DNA of 64,000 nucleotides from Pratylenchus scribneri (lineage: Eukaryota; Nematoda; Chromadorea; Rhabditida; Pratylenchidae): NCBI GenBank assembly GCA_030063045.1, contig JAQSEB010000069.1:744001-808000 (forward strand), read 5' to 3'. Below the pieces are notes generated by a model. It searched no databases. It saw nothing but the letters and a program-made list of their open reading frames with translations, and was not told where the DNA came from. Within the stretch, counting starts at the first letter, position 1. Every line of letters starts with the position of its first letter. Shown here in pieces: positions 57,654-64,000 of this stretch. A program made the position numbers and the translations under genes.

Positions 57654-59029
57654 CTAGAAAATAAGGTGGGTAGACGCGGCTTCTCTTTTCAATAACTCCG
57701 CGGTAAATGGTCCTATCGACAAGCGGTTTGGTGCAAACCATATCTTGACCTTGTGTAGATTTGTAGAAAAATCCGTTTTTTTCAAAATTTTCACTCCGCG
57801 CGGAGCTCCGCGCGGAAAACGGTTTTTTTGGGACCCATAGGGGGGACCAAGCACTTTTCAAAAAATTTTTTTCGAGATAAACACTGGGGAATGGGTAATC
57901 GAGGTCGGCGAAGCCGAATATGAAACTTTTTTTGAGATCCGCGGAGCGGTGCGCGAGTTACCGCGGTGCAAACCGCGGAGCGGATTTTTCAAAATTTTCA
58001 CAAAAATAGTCATTTATGGGGTAATCAGGGTCGGGGAACACGAATATCAAGTTTATTTTGCGATCCGCGAAGCGGTGCGCGAGTTATCGCGGTGTAAACC
58101 GCGGAGCGGATTTTCCAAAATTTTAACAAAAATAGTCATTTATAGGGTAATCGAGGACGGCGAAGCCGAATATCATATCCGTTTTGCACGAAACCCAAAG
58201 CTGCGCGGGATATAGCCGGATAAAGGGGGATTAAGAGGGATTAAGGGTCAAGATGATGGGATTAAGGTGGAAAATGGGCCGGAGGCCACCCCTCTGAGCC
58301 CCGAAGGGGCGAAGATGGAACAAACCCCCCTGAGCCCCGAAGGGGCGAAGATGGAAACAAACCCCCCTGAGCCCCGAAGGGGCGAAGATGGAAACAAACC
58401 CCCCCTGAGCCCCGAAGGGGCGAAGATGAAGATAACCCCCCTGAGCCCCGAAGGGGCGAAGATGGAGATAACCCCCCTGAGCCCCGAAGGGGCGAAGATG
58501 GAAACAAACCCCCCTGAGCCCCGAAGGGGCGAAGATGGAAATAATCCCCCTGAGCCCCGAAGGGGCGAAGATGGAAACAAACCCCCCTGAGCCCCGAAGG
58601 GGCGAAGATGGAGATAACCCCCCTGAGCCCCGAAGGGGCGAAGATGGAGATAACCCCCCTGAGCCCCGAAGGGGCGAAGATGGAAACAAACCCCCCTGAG
58701 CCCCGAAGGGGCGAAGATGGAAATAATCCCCCTGAGCCCCGAAGGGGCGAAGATGGAAACAAACCCCCCTGAGCCCCGAAGGGGCGAAGATGGAGATAAC
58801 CCCCCTGAGCCCCGAAGGGGCGAAGATGGAGATAACCCCCCTGAGCCCCGAAGGGGCGAAAATGGAGATAACCCCTTCGAAAAGAGATAAAATTCCCTCC
58901 GAGTCACTCAAATAGTCTAAAGAAGGCTAGACTCAGTGAAATCCCGCAGGGATTCCAAAAACGAAGTGTCCCAAGCATAGATCCACTTATCTCAAGGGAA
59001 AAGAGCCCCGCAGGGGCTAGTTATTATTA
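57654..59029 (+). repeat. Array unit 15 (1,376 bp)
   Basis: Head type GTGGGTAGACGCGG. Two 126-bp modules. About 16 minisatellite copies (58295-58875) in nearly the same variant order as the first part of unit 13. Confidence 0.9.
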
Positions 59030-60016
59030 TAAGAATATAACAAGGATGGTCCAACCTTTGATTTCAATTAACTTTCTTCAAAATATCCCGTAGGCTGCAA
59101 ATTTAGTCTCGATCGAACGCACTTCGGCCGTAGATTTCGGTAAAAATATTAAGAAGTTTCCAAATTCATTCCGCGCGGAGCTCCGCGCGGAAAACGGTTT
59201 TTTTGGTACCCATAGGGGGGACCAAGCACTTTTCAAAAAATTTTTTTCGAGATTAACACTGGGGAATGGGTAATCGAGGTCGGGGATCCCGAATATGAAA
59301 ATTTTTTCGAGATCCGCGAAGCGGTGCGCGAGTTACCGCGGTGTAAACCGCGGAGCGGATTTTTCAAAATTTTCACAAAAATAGTCGTATATGGGGTAAT
59401 CGGAGTCGGGGATCACGAATATTGCAATTTTTTCGAGATCCGCGAAGCGGTGCGCGAGTTACCGCGGTGTAAACCGCGGAGCGGATTTTTCAAAATTTTC
59501 ACAAAAATAGTCATATATGGGGTAATCGAGGTCGGCGAAGCCGAATATCATATCCGTTTTGCACGAAACCCAAAGCTGCGCGGGATATAGCCGGATAAAG
59601 GGGGATTAAGAGGGATTAAGGTTCAAAATGATGGGATTAAGGTGGGGAAAGGGGCCGAAGGCCACCCCCTGAGCCCCGAAGGGGCGAAGATGGAAATAGC
59701 AGGCTTGGCAGTGCGTGGGATTAAGCCGGATATAGAGGGATAAAGGGGGATTAAGGGTAAAAATGATGGGATTAAGGTGGGGAAAGGGGCCGAAGGCCAC
59801 CCCCTGAGCCCCGAAGGGGCGAAGATGGAAATAGCAGGCTTGGCAGTGCGTGGGATTAAGCCGGATATAGAGGGATAAAGGGGGATTAAGCCGGATTAAG
59901 CTATAAAATGACCCAAAAATCAATCTAGACACAGTGAAATCCCGCAGGGATTCTAAAAATGAACAAGCCCAAGTGATCTCAAGGCAAGAGAGCCCCGCAG
60001 GGGCTAGTTATTATTA
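59030..60016 (+). repeat. Array unit 16 (987 bp)
   Basis: Head TAAGAATATAACAAGGATGG. Two 126-bp modules, two single minisatellite copies. The part visible in unit 20 (351 bp) matches its start. Confidence 0.9.
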
Positions 60017-61321
60017 CTAGAATATAAGGTCTCAACAAAATCAAATTCTTTCAATTATCTCTCTTCAAAATGGGCCGAAGGCCCTGAAATTTGAACTGAA
60101 GGAACCGAAGCCGGTCGCGGTTTGGAGAAAAATCCGAAATTTGAAAAATTTTCATTCCGCGCGGAGTTATACCGCGGTTTGCGGTTTTTTGAGACCCATA
60201 GGGGGGACCCTTCTCTTTTCAAAAAATTTTTTTTCGAATTTTGTCTTCAAAAGTTTGTGGAATGGGTAATTGAGGTCGGCGAAGCCGAATATCGAACTTT
60301 TTTCGAGATTGGCCAAGCGGTGCGCGAGTTACCGTGGCCAAACCGCGGAACGGATTTTTTCAAAATTTTCACAAAAATAGTCGATTATGGGGTAATCGAG
60401 GTCGGGGATTCCGAATATGATAACGGTTTTGAACGAAACCTAAAGGTGAGCGGGATTAAGCCGGATATATGGGGATTAAGAGGGATTAAGAGGGATTAAG
60501 GGTCAAAATGTTGAGATTAAATGGTGAAATGAGCCGAAGGCCCAAGGCAAACGAGCCGAAGGCTCGCGGGCCCGGCCGAAGGCCGAAAGATGCCGGGGAT
60601 TAAGCCGGATAAAGGGGGATTAAGGCGGATTAAGAGGGATTAAGAGTCAAAATGAAGGGATTAAGTGGTGAAATGGGCCGTAGGCCCAAGGCAAACGAGC
60701 CGAAGGCTCGCGGGCCCGGCCGAAGGCCGGAAGATGCCGGGGATTAAGCCGGATAAAGGGGGATTAAGGCGGATTAAGAGGGATTAAGAGTCAAAATGAA
60801 GGGATTAAGTGGTGAAATGGGCCGTAGGCCCAAGGCAAACGAGCCGAAGGCTCGTGGGCCCGGCCGAAGGCCGGAATAAGCCTAGGATTAACCCGGATAA
60901 AGGGGGATTAAGTTGGATTAAGGGGGATTAAGGTTCAAAATGATGGGATTAAGGCGGGAAATGGATCGGAAGTGAAGGGGAAGCGTGCCGAAGGCACGTG
61001 GGCCGGGCCGGAGGCCCGGTAGCTAGACTGGATATAGCCGGATAAAGGGGATTAAGTGGGATTAAGCCGGATTAAGGGACAAAATGATGGAATTATGGTG
61101 GGAAAGGGGCCGAAGGCCACCCCCTGAGCCCCGAAGGGGCGAAGATGGAAATAGCGTGAGATTAAGCCGGATAAAGAGGGATTAAGGTGGATTAAGCCGG
61201 ATTAAGCTATAAAATGACTCAAAAATCATCTAGAGACAGTGAAATCCCGCAGGGATTCTAAAAATGAATAAGCCCAAATGATCTCAAGGCAAGAGAGCCC
61301 CGCAGGGGCTAGTTATTATTA
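60017..61321 (+). repeat. Array unit 17 (1,305 bp)
   Basis: Head CTAGAATATAAGGTCTCAAC. The palindrome is broken: after CCGCGCGGAG comes TTATACCGCGG. Direct tandem copy of unit 18. Confidence 0.9.
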
Positions 61322-62626
61322 CTAGAATATAAGGTCTCAACAAAATCAAATTCTTTCAATTATCTCTCTTCAAAATGGGCCGAAGGCCCTGAAATTTGAA
61401 CTGAAGGAACCGAAGCCGGTCGCGGTTTGGAGAAAAATCCGAAATTTGAAAAATTTTCATTCCGCGCGGAGTTATACCGCGGTTTGCGGTTTTTTGAGAC
61501 CCATAGGGGGGACCCTTCTCTTTTCAAAAAATTTTTTTTCGAATTTTGTCTTCAAAAGTTTGTGGAATGGGTAATTGAGGTCGGCGAAGCCGAATATCGA
61601 ACTTTTTTCGAGATTGGCCAAGCGGTGCGCGAGTTACCGTGGCCAAACCGCGGAACGGATTTTTTCAAAATTTTCACAAAAATAGTCGATTATGGGGTAA
61701 TCGAGGTCGGGGATTCCGAATATGATAACGGTTTTGAACGAAACCTAAAGGTGAGCGGGATTAAGCCGGATATATGGGGATTAAGAGGGATTAAGAGGGA
61801 TTAAGGGTCAAAATGTTGAGATTAAATGGTGAAATGAGCCGAAGGCCCAAGGCAAACGAGCCGAAGGCTCGCGGGCCCGGCCGAAGGCCGAAAGATGCCG
61901 GGGATTAAGCCGGATAAAGGGGGATTAAGGCGGATTAAGAGGGATTAAGAGTCAAAATGAAGGGATTAAGTGGTGAAATGGGCCGTAGGCCCAAGGCAAA
62001 CGAGCCGAAGGCTCGCGGGCCCGGCCGAAGGCCGGAAGATGCCGGGGATTAAGCCGGATAAAGGGGGATTAAGGCGGATTAAGAGGGATTAAGAGTCAAA
62101 ATGAAGGGATTAAGTGGTGAAATGGGCCGTAGGCCCAAGGCAAACGAGCCGAAGGCTCGTGGGCCCGGCCGAAGGCCGGAATAAGCCTAGGATTAACCCG
62201 GATAAAGGGGGATTAAGTTGGATTAAGGGGGATTAAGGTTCAAAATGATGGGATTAAGGCGGGAAATGGATCGGAAGTGAAGGGGAAGCGTGCCGAAGGC
62301 ACGTGGGCCGGGCCGGAGGCCCGGTAGCTAGACTGGATATAGCCGGATAAAGGGGATTAAGTGGGATTAAGCCGGATTAAGGGACAAAATGATGGAATTA
62401 TGGTGGGAAAGGGGCCGAAGGCCACCCCCTGAGCCCCGAAGGGGCGAAGATGGAAATAGCGTGAGATTAAGCCGGATAAAGAGGGATTAAGGTGGATTAA
62501 GCCGGATTAAGCTATAAAATGACTCAAAAATCATCTAGAGACAGTGAAATCCCGCAGGGATTCTAAAAATGAATAAGCCCAAATGATCTCAAGGCAAGAG
62601 AGCCCCGCAGGGGCTAGTTATTATTA
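61322..62626 (+). repeat. Array unit 18 (1,305 bp)
   Basis: Adjacent copy of unit 17, same length; only the boundary changes (next unit starts TAAG, not CTAG). Confidence 0.9.
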
Positions 62627-63649
62627 TAAGAAAATAAGGTCGGGGTTCCAACAAATTCTTTCAAGTTTAAGACTTCACAGGTGTCCGTATACTGCAAATT
62701 TGGTCTCGATCTGTGGGCGACCAGGTTGCGGTTTGTAGAAAACTTCAAACTTTTTTCCAACTTTACTCCGCGCGGAGCTCCGCGCGGAAAACGGTTTTTT
62801 TGGTACCCATAGGGGGGACCAAGCACTTTTCAAAAAATTTTTTTCGAGATAAGTTCATAGGAATGGGTAATCGAGGTCGGGGATTCCGAATATCGAAATT
62901 TTTTCGAAATCCGCGAAGCGGTGCGCGAGTTACCGCGGTTCAAACCGCGGAGCGGATTTTTTAAAATTTTCACAAAAATAATCATATATGGGGTAATCGA
63001 GGTCGGGGATTACGAATATCATATCCGTTTTGAACGAAACCTAAAGGTGCGCGAGATTAAGCCGGATAAAGGGGGATTAAGAGGGATTAAGGGTCAAAAT
63101 GATGGGATTAAGGCGGGAAATGAGTCGGAAGTGAAGGGGAAGCGTGCCGAAGGCACGTGGGCTGGGCCGGAGGCCCGGAAAGTTCGCGGGATATAGCCGG
63201 ATATAGGGGGATTAAGCAGGATTAAGAGGGATTAAGGGTAAAAATGATGGGATTAATGTGGGAAAAGGGCCGAAGGCCTCCCCCTGAGCCCCGAAGGGGC
63301 GAAGATGGAAATAGCAGGCTTGGGAGTGCGTGGTATTAAGCCGGATAAAGGGGATAAAGGCGGATTAAGGGGGATTAAGGGTAAAAATGATGGGATTAAG
63401 GTGGGGAAAGGGGCCGAAGGCCACCCCCTGAGCCCCGAAGGGGCGAAGATGGAAATAGCAGGCTTGGCAGTGCGTGGGATTAAGCCAGATATAGAGGGAT
63501 AAAGGGGGATTAAGCCGGATTAAGCTCTGATTTCCACCAAAATCACCTAGACTCAGTGAAATCCCGCAGGGATTCCAAAAACGAATTGTCCCAAGCACAG
63601 ATCCATATATCTCAAGGGAAAAGAGCCCCGCAGGGGCTAGTTATTATTA
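62627..63649 (+). repeat. Array unit 19 (1,023 bp)
   Basis: The head equals unit 8, the tail equals unit 5: a mosaic of two alleles. Confidence 0.9.
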
Positions 63650-64000
63650 TAAGAATATAACAAGGATGGTCCAACCTTTGATTTCAATTAACTTTCTTCA
63701 AAATATCCCGTAGGCTGCAAATTTAGTCTCGATCGAACGCACTTCGGCCGTAGATTTCGGTAAAAATATTAAGAAGTTTCCAAATTCATTCCGCGCGGAG
63801 CTCCGCGCGGAAAACGGTTTTTTTGGTACCCATAGGGGGGACCAAGCACTTTTCAAAAAATTTTTTTCGAGATTAACACTGGGGAATGGGTAATCGAGGT
63901 CGGGGATCCCGAATATGAAAATTTTTTCGAGATCCGCGAAGCGGTGCGCGAGTTACCGCGGTGTAAACCGCGGAGCGGATTTTTCAAAATTTTCACAAAA
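63650..64000 (+). repeat. Array unit 20 (cut by window end)
   Basis: The first 351 bp match the start of unit 16. Confidence 0.9.

Larger units (their letters stand above)
39273..64000 (+). repeat. Composite hairpin-rich satellite array, about 20 head-to-tail units
   Basis: All units lie in one orientation. Unit order: head (four sequence types), palindrome CCGCGCGGAGCTCCGCGCGG, a T-rich stretch ending TTTTTTTCGAGAT, one or more 126-bp modules (GGGTAATCGAGGTCGG...), GAACGAAACCTAAAGGTGCG, a GGATTAAG block, a 36-bp minisatellite, GAAATCCCGCAGGGATTCC, and the end hairpin AGCCCCGCAGGGGCT plus AGTTATTATTA. Composition is clearly GC-richer than the host sequence. Open frames across it result from the 36-bp and 126-bp periods (both multiples of 3), and no protein family is recognisable. 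The array runs past the window end. Confidence 0.97.

Noticed and set aside
39273..64000. Array as bacterial or organelle contamination
   Set aside because: The junction at 39273 shares TTATTATTA with the unit ends, and the units carry no bacterial or organellar genes. An assembly misjoin is still possible and is listed as a test, but contamination is not supported by content.
39273..64000. Canonical nematode telomere repeat TTAGGC
   Set aside because: Only isolated occurrences such as in TAATTAGGCTAGAC; no tandem run.

Overview
The window looks like nuclear DNA of an AT-rich nematode. The kinesin gene matches nematode unc-104 closely at the residue level, introns are AT-rich with T-rich acceptors, and two small cysteine-rich secreted-type genes of nematode style are present. 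The high share of GC-AG introns (4 of 60 that I resolved) and the low-GC introns suggest a plant-parasitic tylenchid of the root-knot or cyst type. That placement is inference; no species marker was seen.

Layout. 1-1069: AT-rich, no supported gene. 1070-2362 (minus): a Kunitz/TIL-type cysteine-rich gene, 5' end not found. 3888-4067 (plus): a possible 59-residue secreted peptide. 4774-27079 (plus): a complete 38-exon CAD gene (C. elegans pyr-1), 2,339 codons plus stop, with every exon junction phase-consistent. CAD is the multifunctional enzyme of the first three steps of pyrimidine synthesis: GATase, two-part CPSase, DHOase, Gly-rich linker, ATCase. 28121-28842 (minus): a small Ly6/ET-like cysteine-rich gene. 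30514-39064 (plus): the first 24 exons of an unc-104/KIF1A kinesin-3 (motor, neck, FHA, start of the stalk). The reading frame is intact up to a splice donor; the cargo-binding half is not in the window. Introns carry several hairpin MITEs, one with a perfect 8-bp hAT-type target duplication and one mariner-like.

39273-64000: base composition changes abruptly to a GC-richer, direct, head-to-tail composite satellite of about 20 units (0.9-1.8 kb). Each unit ends in a GCA-loop hairpin followed by TAGTTATTATTA. A full unit has a variable head, a 20-bp palindrome, one or more copies of a 126-bp module, a G-rich GGATTAAG block and 1 to about 27 copies of a 36-bp minisatellite. Nearly every structured motif in it is a short stem closed by a C(GNA)G triloop, and all four loops (GAA, GCA, GGA, GTA) occur. 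One stem shows C-G, G-C and A-T versions in different units. The array is either inside a very large unc-104 intron or marks a chromosomal break, subtelomere or assembly join. This array is the part of the window most likely to be undescribed.

The two long genes are ordinary housekeeping and neuronal transport genes on the same strand. The 3.4 kb between them, with an opposite-strand gene inside, argues against an operon.
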